Shown: piece by piece, positions 8,601 to 15,328 of the stretch
How the letters are laid out: each line of letters opens with the position of its first letter
How positions within the stretch are numbered: position 1 is the stretch's first letter
Position numbers and translations under genes: made by a program
NCBI RefSeq assembly: GCF_015707995.1
Contig: NZ_JAAGRY010000040.1
Coordinates: 1 to 32,154, forward strand
Direction: 5' to 3'
Length of the DNA: 32,154 nucleotides
DNA from: Microbacterium paulum
GTDB taxonomy: Bacteria; Actinomycetota; Actinomycetes; Actinomycetales; Microbacteriaceae
The notes under the pieces: model-generated
Told to the model about the DNA's origin: nothing
The model's database searches: none
What the model saw: the letters and a program-made list of their open reading frames with translations, nothing else

Positions 8601-9233
8601 GCCGTCATCGCCGAAGACCGCGGCTACTTTCTCGCGCAGACGCGGCGCATGCGCCCCGAGGTCGCCGAGCCGGTGTCGCAGCTCTCGTACGAGGGTCGTC
8701 TCGCGGCGCACCCCTCGACGTCGGCGCGGCACCTCGAGGGTGTCGCCCCCGGCCTCGCTCCCGTGCCGCTCGGGCACTCGGGCAACGCCACCTCGTCGCC
8801 CGAGGAAGCCGAGCGGGTCGTCGCGATCGTCGGCGACCTCGTCGGCCGCGCGTGGGTGTCGGGCGAGGGGGCGGCGCCGCGCGCGCTCGCTCAGAACGAT
8901 CTCATCGTCGTGACGCCCTACAACGCTCAACAGGTCGTCGTCGAAGAGGCGCTCGCCGCGGCGGGGTTCGGCGCGGTGCCCGTCGGCACGGTCGACAAGT
9001 TCCAGGGGCAGGAGGCAGCCGTCGCGATCGTGTCGCTCGCCGCCTCGTCGGGGCGCGACGCCCCGCGCGGGCTGGAGTTCCTGCTGCTGCAGAACCGGCT
9101 GAACGTCGCCGTCTCGCGCGCCGAGCACACCGCCTACGTCGTCTACGGCACGGGGCTTCTCGACGATCTGCCCCGCACCCCCGAGGGCGTCGCGCGCCTC
9201 AGCGCCTTCGCCCGCCTCGTCGGCGCAGCATGA
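5631..9233 (+). CDS. TM0106-type RecB-like nuclease / RNase H-like exonuclease / SF1 helicase fusion
   Basis: A 1200-residue protein joining three catalytic modules. The N-terminal RecB/Cas4-like nuclease has D126 (GFADFLLR), D140-T-K142 and Q154-LAAY. C26 plus C233, C236 and C239 form the one-plus-three cysteine pattern of the Fe-S staple in AddB/Cas4-type nucleases. Next is a DEDD/RNase H-like domain with D357-F-E359 and YNRYDC (D545). The C-terminal UPF1/DNA2-type helicase has Walker A GPPGTGK (826-832), Walker B D937-E938-AGQF, GDPQQLPQVS, VDKFQGQEA and LNVAVSRAEH. Family members are annotated as TM0106-type nucleases; the physiological role (repair, end processing or defence) is not settled. 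A Gly-Gln-Ser repeat occurs near 366-376. The start has a good Shine-Dalgarno. DUF3467 follows 16 bp later. Confidence 0.88.
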   Translation: MRYIEDSGRGARIVWSASDLKAAAECEFAWLRAIDAKLGRLPAVAEPEDLTLARAGRLGTQHELRQLDAYREQYPGRVVELPETRSSDAEGIAAAVAATNAALADADVAVVYQAVFATDEFVGFADFLLRGDDCRWIVQDTKLARHARVTALMQLAAYVDQLDRLGVPHSDRVELLLGDGTTSTHQVRDLMPVFRLRRDRLRALIADRDLAAGAAGASIAWGDDRGDLRVVACGRCATCDAEVVVHRDLLLVAGMRPLQSDRLRAAGIHTIDDLAAAREAPARMSWDTFDGLRTQARLQLASPAGGVASLDSVAAVADEPAAVAEEQAGPPVPTYEVVFPRAIGALPRPDRGDIFFDFEGDPLYTETPPPGGQSSGGQSSGRQPQWGIDYLFGWVDDREQYTALWAHTHAEERAALETFLDVVALRRQAHPGMHIYHYAPYETTHLLAMAARYGVREAEVDTLLREGVFVDLYPVVRRALRVGSRSYSIKKLEPLYMGDEVRTSDVQRGDDSIVKYVEAREFAGAGDDARAQAVLDDLADYNRYDCVSTRRLRDWLVERAREAHLTPSADIDAAERPYEPSPRAEALNRLAAEAAGAEHPDERAVAALRLGAAAIDYYPREAKTFWATHFLRLREPVSIWEDTRDVVVFDHDRCRVLTDWHLPEGARVQRRVLELRGDLAPGTKLTPESQGFLLYDLPAPFPIDTSPRWIHAARRVRIVDTLDDGVIVEETPVDGLTWRELPIALTPPDPPKAGSQQAAIDQWADRVIEAAPLTRDAFPKDPATDLLLRRSPRTRGGALARGGADDVENIVRSVHDLDRSHLAVQGPPGTGKTYVGSHVVARLVAEQGFRVGVVAQSHAVVENMLDRIVEAGLPKAQVAKALKTGASAEPSFTPIAKDGYAAFAAEHPEGFVIGGTAWDLSHPGRVARGSLDLLVIDEAGQFSLASTIAVSAAAQRLLLLGDPQQLPQVSQGTHPEPVDTSALGWIMDGAAVIAEDRGYFLAQTRRMRPEVAEPVSQLSYEGRLAAHPSTSARHLEGVAPGLAPVPLGHSGNATSSPEEAERVVAIVGDLVGRAWVSGEGAAPRALAQNDLIVVTPYNAQQVVVEEALAAAGFGAVPVGTVDKFQGQEAAVAIVSLAASSGRDAPRGLEFLLLQNRLNVAVSRAEHTAYVVYGTGLLDDLPRTPEGVARLSAFARLVGAA
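6740..6776 (+). repeat. In-frame micro-repeat in the exonuclease domain
   Basis: The unit GGGGGTCAGTCATC occurs twice in near-tandem and is followed by a third partial copy (AGGGCGTCAG), encoding GGQSSGGQSSGRQ. The period is 15 bp, so copy-number change would keep the frame. It sits in a loop soon after the DFEGDP motif. Confidence 0.7.
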
Positions 9234-9236
9234 CCC

Positions 9237-9242
9237 TAGACT
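9237..9242 (+). promoter_or_regulatory. -10 box of DUF3467 gene (leaderless)
   Basis: TAGACT, 7 nt before the ATG at 9250 and directly after the stop of the upstream gene. There is no Shine-Dalgarno, so the DUF3467 gene probably has its own leaderless promoter. Confidence 0.55.
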
Positions 9243-9249
9243 CGCTGTC

Positions 9250-9549
9250 ATGACCGACGACGCGCCCCGGCAGTTCGAGATCGACCTTCCGCCCGACGTC
9301 GTGCCCGGCAGTTACGCCGACTTCGCGAACGTCTGGCACACGCCCGACGTGTTCGTCATGGACTTCGTGTCGCTCGCCCGTCCGCCGCAGGCGGGGGTGG
9401 ATGCCGAGGGCAACGCCGTCACCGTCGTCCCCGGCCGGGTGGTGCAGCGCGTGCGCATCCCTCCGCAGCAGGTGTTCGAGCTGGCGAAAGCCCTCACGCA
9501 GCAGCTCGAGTTCTGGGAGCAGGAGACGGGCCGCCGCACCGGCACCTGA
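9250..9549 (+). CDS. DUF3467-family protein
   Basis: A 99-residue soluble protein. The segments YADFANVWHTPDVFVMDFVSL (22-42) and VVQRVRIPPQQVFELAKAL (63-81) match the small DUF3467 family, in which a Tyr-Ala-Asn/Asp-Phe start, a threonine-proline pair and a DF dipeptide are conserved. The family has no established biochemical function. There are no membrane segments or signal peptide. It lies 16 bp after the nuclease-helicase gene but probably has its own leaderless promoter, so the two may be transcribed both together and separately. Confidence 0.75.
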   Translation: MTDDAPRQFEIDLPPDVVPGSYADFANVWHTPDVFVMDFVSLARPPQAGVDAEGNAVTVVPGRVVQRVRIPPQQVFELAKALTQQLEFWEQETGRRTGT

Positions 9550-9565
9550 TGTTCATCTGGCGGGT

Positions 9566-9594
9566 CTGACCGAGGCATCCGGCGGGCGTATAGT
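9566..9594 (+). promoter_or_regulatory. Candidate corA promoter
   Basis: CTGACC (9566-9571), 17 nt, then TATAGT (9589-9594). This is the most A/T-rich hexamer in the region and predicts a start near 9601, giving a transcript leader of about 208 nt before corA. Confidence 0.45.
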
Positions 9595-9600
9595 GGCCGA

Positions 9601-9808
9601 GGCGCCGCGTACCCCTCCTTGCCGCGGCCCATCCGATCGAAGGCGGTGACGACCATGGCAGACGATAGTCCGCGCGCCACGGGGTCGCCCGCCCGCGTCT
9701 TGGCACGCTGAGGCCCGGCTTTCCCGTGGCGCATCTGCGCGCGCCCCACCCGGGTGCGCGACCTATCCGCGCGCCCGCGACCCGGGCGCCCGTGCCTACG
9801 GAGACGAC
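9601..9808 (+). promoter_or_regulatory. Structured corA leader with attenuator-like inverted repeats
   Basis: The left arm GCGCCACGGG (9674-9683) lies inside the upstream ORF. Its exact complement CCCGTGGCGC (9723-9732) begins 11 nt after the upstream ORF stop, so a ribosome translating the ORF would melt this 10-bp stem. Further on, GCGCCCG-CGACC-CGGGCGC (9771-9789) forms a perfect 7-bp hairpin 11 nt before the corA Shine-Dalgarno (GGAG, 9801-9804). The layout fits translation- or Mg2+-responsive control, but I do not recognise a known riboswitch class. Confidence 0.5.
9655..9711 (+). CDS. Short upstream ORF (possible corA leader peptide)
   Basis: ATG to TGA, 18 codons, reading MADDSPRATGSPARVLAR. 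It is preceded by AAGG and GGTGA, a weak-to-moderate ribosome site. It lies entirely in the corA leader and contains the left arm of the 10-bp inverted repeat. Two Asp at positions 3-4 followed by Pro recall leader peptides of enterobacterial Mg2+ transporter genes, whose acidic/proline-rich starts destabilise ribosomes at low Mg2+. The late codons TTG and GCA are unusual for this genome. Expression is unproven; an ORF this short can occur by chance. Confidence 0.4.
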   Translation: MADDSPRATGSPARVLAR

Positions 9809-10810
9809 ATGACCCTGATCGACAACGCCATCTATGTCGGCGGCCAGCGCGTGGCGACGCCGCGCAACCTCGACGAGACCTACACGCTGCAAGAGGCGCA
9901 CACCGGTTTCGCGTGGATCGGCCTGTACCGGCCGACGGCCGGCGAACTCGCCTCGGTCGCCGCCGAGTTCGACCTGCACCCGCTCGCGATCGAAGACGCC
10001 GCCGTCGGCCACCAGCGTTCCAAGGTGGAACGCTACGGCGACACGCTGTTCGTCGTGCTGCGCCCGGCCCGTTACGACGACGCGCGCGAGCAGCTCGACA
10101 TCGGAGAGCTGCACCTGTTCGCCGGCCCCGACTTTCTGATCACCATCCGGCACGCCGAGTCGCCCGACCTGGCGTCGGTGCGACGACGGCTCGAGCAGCA
10201 GCCGGAACTGCTCTCCCTCGGCTCCGAAGCGGTGCTCTACGCGGTGCTCGACCGGATCGTCGACGAATACGAGCCGGTGGTCGCGGGCATCGAGAACGAC
10301 ATCGACGAGATCGAAGACGACCTCTTCGGCAACTCCGACGACGACGCGCTGTCGCGGCGCATCTACGAGCTGTCGGGTGAAATCATCCAGTTCTCGCGCG
10401 CCACGCATCCGCTCGTCGGGATCATCGAGTGGCTGCAGCGCGGGCACGACGCGTATCACGTCGACATCGAACTGCAGCGGCGACTGCGCGATGTGCAAGA
10501 CCACGCGATCCGCGTCGCCGAGCGCATCGACGGGTTCCGCACGACGCTCGACAAAGCCCTCGCCGTGCACTCGGCGCTCGTCGCGCGCCGTCAGACCGAG
10601 GTGAACCTGCAGCAGAACGAGCAGGTGAAGAAGATCTCGTCGTGGGCGGCGATCATCTTCGCGCCGACCCTCATCGGCACGGTGTACGGCATGAACTTCG
10701 ACGTCATGCCCGAGTTGCACTGGGAGTACGGCTACCCCGTCGCGCTCAGCGTCATGGTGGCCTTCCCGACGGTGCTCTATCTCATCTTCAAGCGCCGGCA
10801 CTGGCTCTGA
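9809..10810 (+). CDS. corA: CorA-family Mg2+/Co2+ transport protein
   Basis: A 333-residue inner-membrane channel of the CorA family, normally a homopentamer that admits Mg2+ (also Co2+/Ni2+) down its electrochemical gradient. The N-terminal ~265 residues are the soluble alpha/beta and long-helix cytoplasmic domain, rich in acidic residues (for example DIDEIEDDLFGNSDDD). Two membrane helices follow: the first ends in the selectivity motif Y293-GMN-F, the second is near 308-326, with a Lys/Arg-rich end (KRRHWL), as usual. GGAG precedes the ATG at 9809. The long leader with a small ORF and two hairpins suggests post-initiation control. The gene is convergent with upp. Confidence 0.95.
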   Translation: MTLIDNAIYVGGQRVATPRNLDETYTLQEAHTGFAWIGLYRPTAGELASVAAEFDLHPLAIEDAAVGHQRSKVERYGDTLFVVLRPARYDDAREQLDIGELHLFAGPDFLITIRHAESPDLASVRRRLEQQPELLSLGSEAVLYAVLDRIVDEYEPVVAGIENDIDEIEDDLFGNSDDDALSRRIYELSGEIIQFSRATHPLVGIIEWLQRGHDAYHVDIELQRRLRDVQDHAIRVAERIDGFRTTLDKALAVHSALVARRQTEVNLQQNEQVKKISSWAAIIFAPTLIGTVYGMNFDVMPELHWEYGYPVALSVMVAFPTVLYLIFKRRHWL

Positions 10811-10849
10811 CGAGCGGATGCCAGGCGCCGGCCGAGCCGCCGGAGCGTG

Positions 10850-11482
10850 TCAGACGGTGCCGTACAACCGGTCGCCGGCGTCGCCGAGACCGGGCACGAT
10901 GTAGCCCTTCTCGTTGAGACATTCGTCGAGCGCGCCGAGCACGAGGGTCACGTCGCGGTCGCCGACCTGCTCCTGGATCTTCGCGACGCCCTCCGGGGCG
11001 GCGAGGATGCAGATGGCGGTCACGTCTTGCGCGCCGCGCGCGAAGAGGAAGTCGATCGCCGCTCCGAGCGACCCGCCGGTGGCGAGCATCGGGTCGAGCA
11101 CGAAGCACTGCCGGTCGCTCAGGTCGTCGGGCAGGCGCTCCGCGTAGGTGTACGGCTGCAGCGTCTCTTCGTCGCGGGCCATGCCGAGAAAGCCGATCTC
11201 GGCCGTCGGCAGCAGCTTCACCATGCCGTCGAGCATGCCGAGGCCGGCGCGCAGGATCGGCACGACGAGGGGCCGCGGCTCTGAGATGCGCACGCCGGTC
11301 GTCGTGGTGACGGGGGTCTGGATCTCGATCTCCTCGACCCGCACGTTCCGCGTCGCCTCGTAGGCGAGCAGCGTCAGCAGCTCCTCGGTGAGCTGACGGA
11401 ACACCGGTGAGGGGGTGCGCTCGTCGCGCAGCACCGTGAGCTTGTGGGTGATGAGGGGGTGGTCGGCCACGTGCACGCGCAT
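10850..11482 (-). CDS. upp: Uracil phosphoribosyltransferase
   Basis: A 210-residue cytosolic salvage enzyme that converts uracil and PRPP to UMP. It carries the PRPP loop [13 protein letters not shown] (127-139) and the uracil-binding C-terminus [16 protein letters not shown] (194-209). Length matches the family (~208). The start is the ATG at 11482: TAGGCT lies 7 nt upstream, and the longer open frame to 11737 runs inside the upstream SseB gene out of frame. The -10 box overlaps the stop codon of that gene, so upp is transcribed independently with a leaderless mRNA. Confidence 0.96.
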   Translation of the reverse strand: MRVHVADHPLITHKLTVLRDERTPSPVFRQLTEELLTLLAYEATRNVRVEEIEIQTPVTTTTGVRISEPRPLVVPILRAGLGMLDGMVKLLPTAEIGFLGMARDEETLQPYTYAERLPDDLSDRQCFVLDPMLATGGSLGAAIDFLFARGAQDVTAICILAAPEGVAKIQEQVGDRDVTLVLGALDECLNEKGYIVPGLGDAGDRLYGTV

Positions 11483-11489
11483 GGCATCC

Positions 11490-11495
11490 AGCCTA
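11490..11495 (-). promoter_or_regulatory. -10 box of upp, containing the upstream gene's stop codon
   Basis: TAGGCT on the minus strand, 7 nt (GGATGCC) before the upp ATG. Its first three bases are the TAG stop codon of the SseB-family gene. Confidence 0.6.
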
Positions 11496-12575
11496 CGGCG
11501 TCGGGGCGAGATCCCACGCGGCGGCGAGCACGATGGCATCCGACAGTCGTTGCACCTCGGCGAGCTGGTCGAGGTGCGGCGTCGAGAAGCTGACGAGGCA
11601 GAGCCCTTGCCCATCGGGGAACTGCAGCCAGTAGTCGATGACCCCGACGGGCGCGGCGGAGAGTTCGGGCGGGCCGAGGCGGCGGTGCGTGAGCCGCAGC
11701 AGCGGGCCGGCGGCGGTGGATGCCTCGACGAGCACATCCCCGGGGGCCTTGTCGGCGTTCAGGCGTGCGCCCATCGCGGCGAGATGTCCACCGTTCTCAC
11801 CGGCCGGGGGTGCGCCGAGCGGTTGCCAGTAGCTCGTGACGGCGACGGATGCCGCGGCATCCGCGGTGTGCCGCGTGAGGTACGCCATCGACCGTCCGCC
11901 CGCGGCAGCGGCCGTGCGTGCCGACTGTCGCAGCCACGCCGTCAGCTGTCCGCGCAGCACAGGAGCGGGGGCCACGCCGCTCAACTGGGCATCGACGAGC
12001 GCCTTCGTGTCGGCGTCGATGGATGCCGGGGAGGAGAGATCGATCTGCGCCCAGTCGTCGCCCAGGAACAGGTCGAGTCCGCGCACCCGCTCGCCGGGGC
12101 GCAGCCCGTGCTCCGGGCCTTCGGTGATCCACCGCACGTCGTCGTCGCCCGGCTGCGGCTCGAGGCTCGCGCGGACATCCTCCGGTGATGCATGCACCGG
12201 GTGCGGCCCCGCCGTGTCGAACATCACGCGGCGCAGGATCGGCCCATACGCGTCGAGGAGCGGGATGAGACTCGCGCCTCGTTGGAGCGCGAACTCTCCG
12301 GCATCCGTGTTCGTCCCGAGCCAGGTGGCGAACGTCTGCGATGACGAGAACAGGTGCAACTCCCACTTGCGTTCGCCGTCCGGGTCGTCGGCCACGATCA
12401 CGCGGGTCTGCGTCTCGCCCTCCGGACCGCGCATGAGCGGCACGACGACGAAATCCTGTCGCAGCGCCCGGCCGATCGCGGCCGGATCCATCGCCGCGAG
12501 CGCTGCGGCGAGCCGCTCCGACCCGACGTCGGGTGCGGGCGCAGAGGGGATGGCCTCGGGGTTCTCAGCAGTCAT
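11493..12575 (-). CDS. SseB-family protein
   Basis: A 360-residue soluble protein. Residues ~20-130 resemble the SseB N-terminal domain ([44 protein letters not shown]), found in many actinobacterial proteins of unknown function. The C-terminal ~180 residues (from about [18 protein letters not shown]) are less familiar and contain LPLL- and LRLTH-type beta-strand patterns but no catalytic motif I recognise. There are no membrane segments or signal peptide. It lies downstream of the type VII effector operon on the same strand (23-bp gap), but a leaderless -10 box in that gap suggests its own promoter. A functional tie to the operon is possible but not shown. Confidence 0.6.
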   Translation of the reverse strand: MTAENPEAIPSAPAPDVGSERLAAALAAMDPAAIGRALRQDFVVVPLMRGPEGETQTRVIVADDPDGERKWELHLFSSSQTFATWLGTNTDAGEFALQRGASLIPLLDAYGPILRRVMFDTAGPHPVHASPEDVRASLEPQPGDDDVRWITEGPEHGLRPGERVRGLDLFLGDDWAQIDLSSPASIDADTKALVDAQLSGVAPAPVLRGQLTAWLRQSARTAAAAGGRSMAYLTRHTADAAASVAVTSYWQPLGAPPAGENGGHLAAMGARLNADKAPGDVLVEASTAAGPLLRLTHRRLGPPELSAAPVGVIDYWLQFPDGQGLCLVSFSTPHLDQLAEVQRLSDAIVLAAAWDLAPTP

Positions 12576-12581
12576 CGCTTC

Positions 12582-12587
12582 AGACTA
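12582..12587 (-). promoter_or_regulatory. -10 box of SseB-family gene (leaderless)
   Basis: TAGTCT on the minus strand, 6 nt before the ATG at 12575, in the 23-bp gap after the effector operon. Confidence 0.55.
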
Positions 12588-12598
12588 CGGGGCCGCTC

Positions 12599-13183
12599 TC
12601 AGGCATACCGGAACTCGATCTCCGCGCGCTGGCGGAAACGCGAGTCGAGGGCAGCAGGAGACGAAGGGGGCGCGGCGTCTGCGGACGAGTCGACGTCGTA
12701 GAGAAGCCCCATGCCCCAGCGCTCGCCGCGCACGTCCATGGCGAGTCGGGTCAGGATGTAGCCGTGGCGCGTGGTCCCGTCAAGGTCGTATACGACGAAC
12801 GCACCCGTGCTGCGCAGGGGATCGCCGGCTGAACGCACGATCAGCCCGTCGAAGGGTGGGGCCGCGTTGAGCAGTCTCACTGCGTGGGTGAACTCCCGGC
12901 CAGAGACCGCCGTCACGACGGATTCCCGGCGAAAGTCACGCGGTGCGCTCCAAAGTGAGACTCTGCGGTATCTGCGCGCGCACCCGTCGCGGCAGGTCCC
13001 CGCGTAGCGTTGCGCCCCATCGACGTCGATTCGCACGAACGCGCGGATGCCGCTCGCGAGCAGTGGGGCGGTGGCGATCACCTGCGCTCCGCGCCACGGC
13101 GCCGGCCCCTCGGTGATCGTGATCGGATGAGTGAAGTCGAAGTCCGCGACGCGTTTCGTCGGGCTGTCGCGAAAGCAGGTCAT
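12599..13183 (-). CDS. Candidate immunity protein 2 of type VII effector operon
   Basis: A 194-residue soluble protein of no family I recognise. The ATG at 13183 forms an ATGA overlap with the preceding stop; the longer frame to 13561 is antisense-like in content and overlaps the upstream gene. It has three cysteines (C3, C64, C68). The segment 129-164 (FVVYDLDGTTRHGYILTR onward) aligns without gaps to residues 42-77 of the preceding gene product, with 9 of 36 identities including F, R, GY, R, G, G, L and V. Both proteins then end in an R-[YF]-R-x3-E-[VI] stretch. Position as last gene in a toxin-like operon suggests immunity; this is inference. Confidence 0.55.
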   Translation of the reverse strand: MTCFRDSPTKRVADFDFTHPITITEGPAPWRGAQVIATAPLLASGIRAFVRIDVDGAQRYAGTCRDGCARRYRRVSLWSAPRDFRRESVVTAVSGREFTHAVRLLNAAPPFDGLIVRSAGDPLRSTGAFVVYDLDGTTRHGYILTRLAMDVRGERWGMGLLYDVDSSADAAPPSSPAALDSRFRQRAEIEFRYA

Positions 13184-13539
13184 CGCGAGTATCCCGCGCG
13201 CAACTCTGTGAATAAGCGGGGATCGTTGGCAACGGCCACTTCGCCCACTTCGCGGTAGCGCCGTCCGTTCGAGGGGAACGACGTCGGCTCGATGCGCAGC
13301 GACGGCGAAACCTGGAACAGGATGCCGGCGCAGACTGGCGATCCGTCGCGTTCCCACTGGTCGCGCCCCGCCACGTACCCGTAGCGGGCGTCGTCGCCGC
13401 TGCCGAGGCGGATGAACCCTCGGAAGACCTCGCCGGCGTTCACCGGGTGGGTGGCCGCCGCATCGACCGCAGTCCACCCGGGATCCATCGTGACGACGAC
13501 GAGGCGGTGGGGGAACGGGCGTGAGCGAAGCGCTGTCAT
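13180..13539 (-). CDS. Candidate immunity protein 1 of type VII effector operon
   Basis: A 119-residue soluble protein of no family I recognise, from the ATG at 13539, which overlaps the stop of the upstream gene as ATGA; its own stop overlaps the next start in the same way. It contains GFIRLGSGDDARYGY (41-55) and RRYREVGEVAV (93-103), both echoed in the next protein, so the two are probably distant homologues and this one corresponds to the C-terminal half of the other. It uses a TTA leucine codon (residue 109, bases 13213-13215), rare in such GC-rich genomes and a hint of acquisition from elsewhere. An immunity role is inferred from operon position only. Confidence 0.55.
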   Translation of the reverse strand: MTALRSRPFPHRLVVVTMDPGWTAVDAAATHPVNAGEVFRGFIRLGSGDDARYGYVAGRDQWERDGSPVCAGILFQVSPSLRIEPTSFPSNGRRYREVGEVAVANDPRLFTELRAGYSR

Positions 13540-14966
13540 GGGCGCACCGCGAACACAACATCGACGAGAGTCACGCGGCCGACGGCGAAGTCCAGGGGAT
13601 CGCCGCCGCGGAACACCCACTCAGCGCCGCCTCCCGGCATGCCGTCCAATGGCAGCGCGTGACGCACGTGCTGTACCTGCGAGGCATCCGTGATCACGCC
13701 CAGCGAAAGGTTGTCCATGGTGTTCACGTTCGGCAGCCCGAGCATCTCTCGCGTCGAACTCATCGTCGAGGGGTCCACCCCCGACCATGAACCGCCGCCC
13801 GAGCCCGACCCGCCGCCCCAGAGCCGGAACGCGGCATCGCCATCGTGCGGCGCCGCGACGGGCGTGTTCCACAGCCGCTCCGACTTCGCCAGTGTCTGCG
13901 GCTCGAGCCTCAGCGCCTCCATGACGGTGAGCTTCTCGCCGTTCCAGCCGGACTGCTGACGAGCTAGTGCGTTGATTCGCGCTCGAGCGCCGAGATTGCG
14001 CACGCGCGAGGCGCCCGTCGCGACACGCGACGCGGCGCTGCGTGCCCCGCTCGCCATGCTCCGCCCCGCAGCCGCGAACGCCCCGCGGCTGAGCCCAGTC
14101 ACGGCACGCAGGGCGCCCCCCATGCCGACGACCGCCAGCGCGGCTCCGATGATGCTGACGATCGCCTCGCCCCAGCTTCTGTCGCCGGTCGAGGCCAGCA
14201 CGATGTTGCCGATCGCGTTGATGACGGCGGCGATCCCCGCCACGAGGAGCAGTGCCGCCGCGAGCGCCTGGCCGATGACCGGGATCCACGAGACGACGAG
14301 GGCGAGGATGCCGGCGATGCCCGCGATCGTACCGGCGACGTCGGTGATCACCGAGAGCACGTCTTTGCCCCAGTCGTCCCACCACGAGTCGCCGAGCTGG
14401 TCACCGCTTGTGGTGTTCTCGATCTCGTCGCGCGCGCTCTGCGCCGCGACGTCGCGCCGGCGTGCGGCGTCGAGGATGTCTTGGTGGGCCGCGTTCGCGG
14501 TACCGCTTGCGTGACGGGCATCCCGCCCCGCATCGTCGGCGAGGGTCTCGTAGCGGAGGGCGTCGGCGGGATCGGCGGCGCCCTCGGAGAGGTGCAGGTA
14601 GCGTCGACGCTCAGTCTGCGCGTCAGACGCCGCATCCTGCGCCGACTGAGCGCGCTGTAGCGCGGTGACCGACGCGTCCTGCGCGTCGGCGAGTGCGGCG
14701 GCGTAGCTGACCAGGGCGTTCCCCGTGGCCCGGTAGCGCGCCTCGGCCTTCGCGATGTCGTCAGCGACGGTACGTGCGGTCTCTCCGAGCGCGTCGATCG
14801 CCTCAGAGACCGTGCTCTCGAGATCGAGCGTGCGCAGGCCACGCACCGTGGTGTCGATCGTCCGCGCGATGTCGAGGTAGCTGTGGCCGCCGTGGCGAAC
14901 GGTATCGGGGTCGCCCGGGATCGGGTCGCTGCCGAACCCCGCCGCCGACCAGTCCGCGGGCCTCAT
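13536..14966 (-). CDS. Putative type VII-secreted effector (polymorphic-toxin-like)
   Basis: A 476-residue protein from the ATG at 14966 (ATGA overlap with the upstream gene). The N-terminus FGSDPIPGDPDTVRHGGHSYLDIA (11-34) matches the putative T7SS-secreted signal domain of actinobacterial toxins. A long Ala-rich helical region (50-180) follows, then GDSWWDDWG (192-200) and a hydrophobic block at 203-290 that may enter membranes. After a Gly/Ser linker (384-396), a final ~80-residue segment ends the protein. It is the expected toxin position and contains DGMPGGGAEWVF, faintly like the C-terminal motif of TNT-type toxins, but no catalytic set is recognisable. No ESX secretion machinery genes lie in the window. 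The downstream two genes are candidate immunity factors. Confidence 0.72.
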   Translation of the reverse strand: MRPADWSAAGFGSDPIPGDPDTVRHGGHSYLDIARTIDTTVRGLRTLDLESTVSEAIDALGETARTVADDIAKAEARYRATGNALVSYAAALADAQDASVTALQRAQSAQDAASDAQTERRRYLHLSEGAADPADALRYETLADDAGRDARHASGTANAAHQDILDAARRRDVAAQSARDEIENTTSGDQLGDSWWDDWGKDVLSVITDVAGTIAGIAGILALVVSWIPVIGQALAAALLLVAGIAAVINAIGNIVLASTGDRSWGEAIVSIIGAALAVVGMGGALRAVTGLSRGAFAAAGRSMASGARSAASRVATGASRVRNLGARARINALARQQSGWNGEKLTVMEALRLEPQTLAKSERLWNTPVAAPHDGDAAFRLWGGGSGSGGGSWSGVDPSTMSSTREMLGLPNVNTMDNLSLGVITDASQVQHVRHALPLDGMPGGGAEWVFRGGDPLDFAVGRVTLVDVVFAVRP

Positions 14967-15301
14967 CGCGGCACCGCGCTGCCGTGAGCGGTGCCGGGCG
15001 CAGCCGAGGCAACGGTCGACGTGCCGTCCATCGCCGCCGCGAGTTCGTGGTCGGCCTGTTCGAAGGTGTCGGCGATCGCCGTCGTCGCCTCGCCGAGACC
15101 CTTGATCGACTCGGTCATGTCGCTGCGGGTGTCGTCCCACGCGTGCGCGAACGACCGTACGGCATCGGCGAGCCCGTCGTGCCCGACGCTCGCGGCGATC
15201 TGGTCGCTGTGCACGTTCGCGTTCTCGAACTCGTGCGCGATGCGCGCGAGCCCGGTGCCGACCGAGCGCACCCGCTCGGTGTCGATCCTGAGGTCTGTCA
15301 T
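14963..15301 (-). CDS. EspC/WXG100-like small protein, first gene of effector operon
   Basis: A 112-residue protein. Residues 1-90 form two predicted helices with a short turn, with W55 in FAHAWDDTRSDM and F80-EQA-D84 near the end of helix 2, resembling the YxxxD/E secretion motif of type VII substrates. Overall it resembles the EspC/DUF2580 group. The classic WXG turn is absent. The tail after 92 is Ala/Gly/Ser-rich and disordered-looking. Such proteins typically pair with a larger effector and are co-secreted or act as its chaperone; the effector gene follows with an ATGA overlap. The start has a strong AAGGAG 4 nt upstream. Confidence 0.68.
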   Translation of the reverse strand: MTDLRIDTERVRSVGTGLARIAHEFENANVHSDQIAASVGHDGLADAVRSFAHAWDDTRSDMTESIKGLGEATTAIADTFEQADHELAAAMDGTSTVASAAPGTAHGSAVPR

Positions 15302-15305
15302 GCGT

Positions 15306-15328
15306 CTCCTTCTGCGCGCTCCAGCCTA
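15306..15328 (-). promoter_or_regulatory. Promoter -10 and ribosome site of effector operon
   Basis: TAGGCT on the minus strand (15323-15328) and AAGGAG (15306-15311) before the ATG at 15301. The predicted leader is about 15 nt. Unlike most neighbours this operon has a strong Shine-Dalgarno. Confidence 0.5.

Noticed and set aside
5631..9233. Cas4 or other CRISPR-associated protein
   Set aside because: No repeats, cas1 or cas2 in the window; the fused helicase and RNase H-like domain belong to the TM0106-type family.
6768..9251. 827-codon open frame on the minus strand
   Set aside because: Lies wholly antisense to the nuclease-helicase gene, is Arg/Asp/Val/Gly-rich with no domain, and arises from the lack of A/T-rich stops in GC-rich codons.
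9601..9808. Known Mg2+ riboswitch (M-box) upstream of corA
   Set aside because: Only a short TGAGGC is shared by eye; the conserved M-box core is not visible. An Rfam covariance search would decide.
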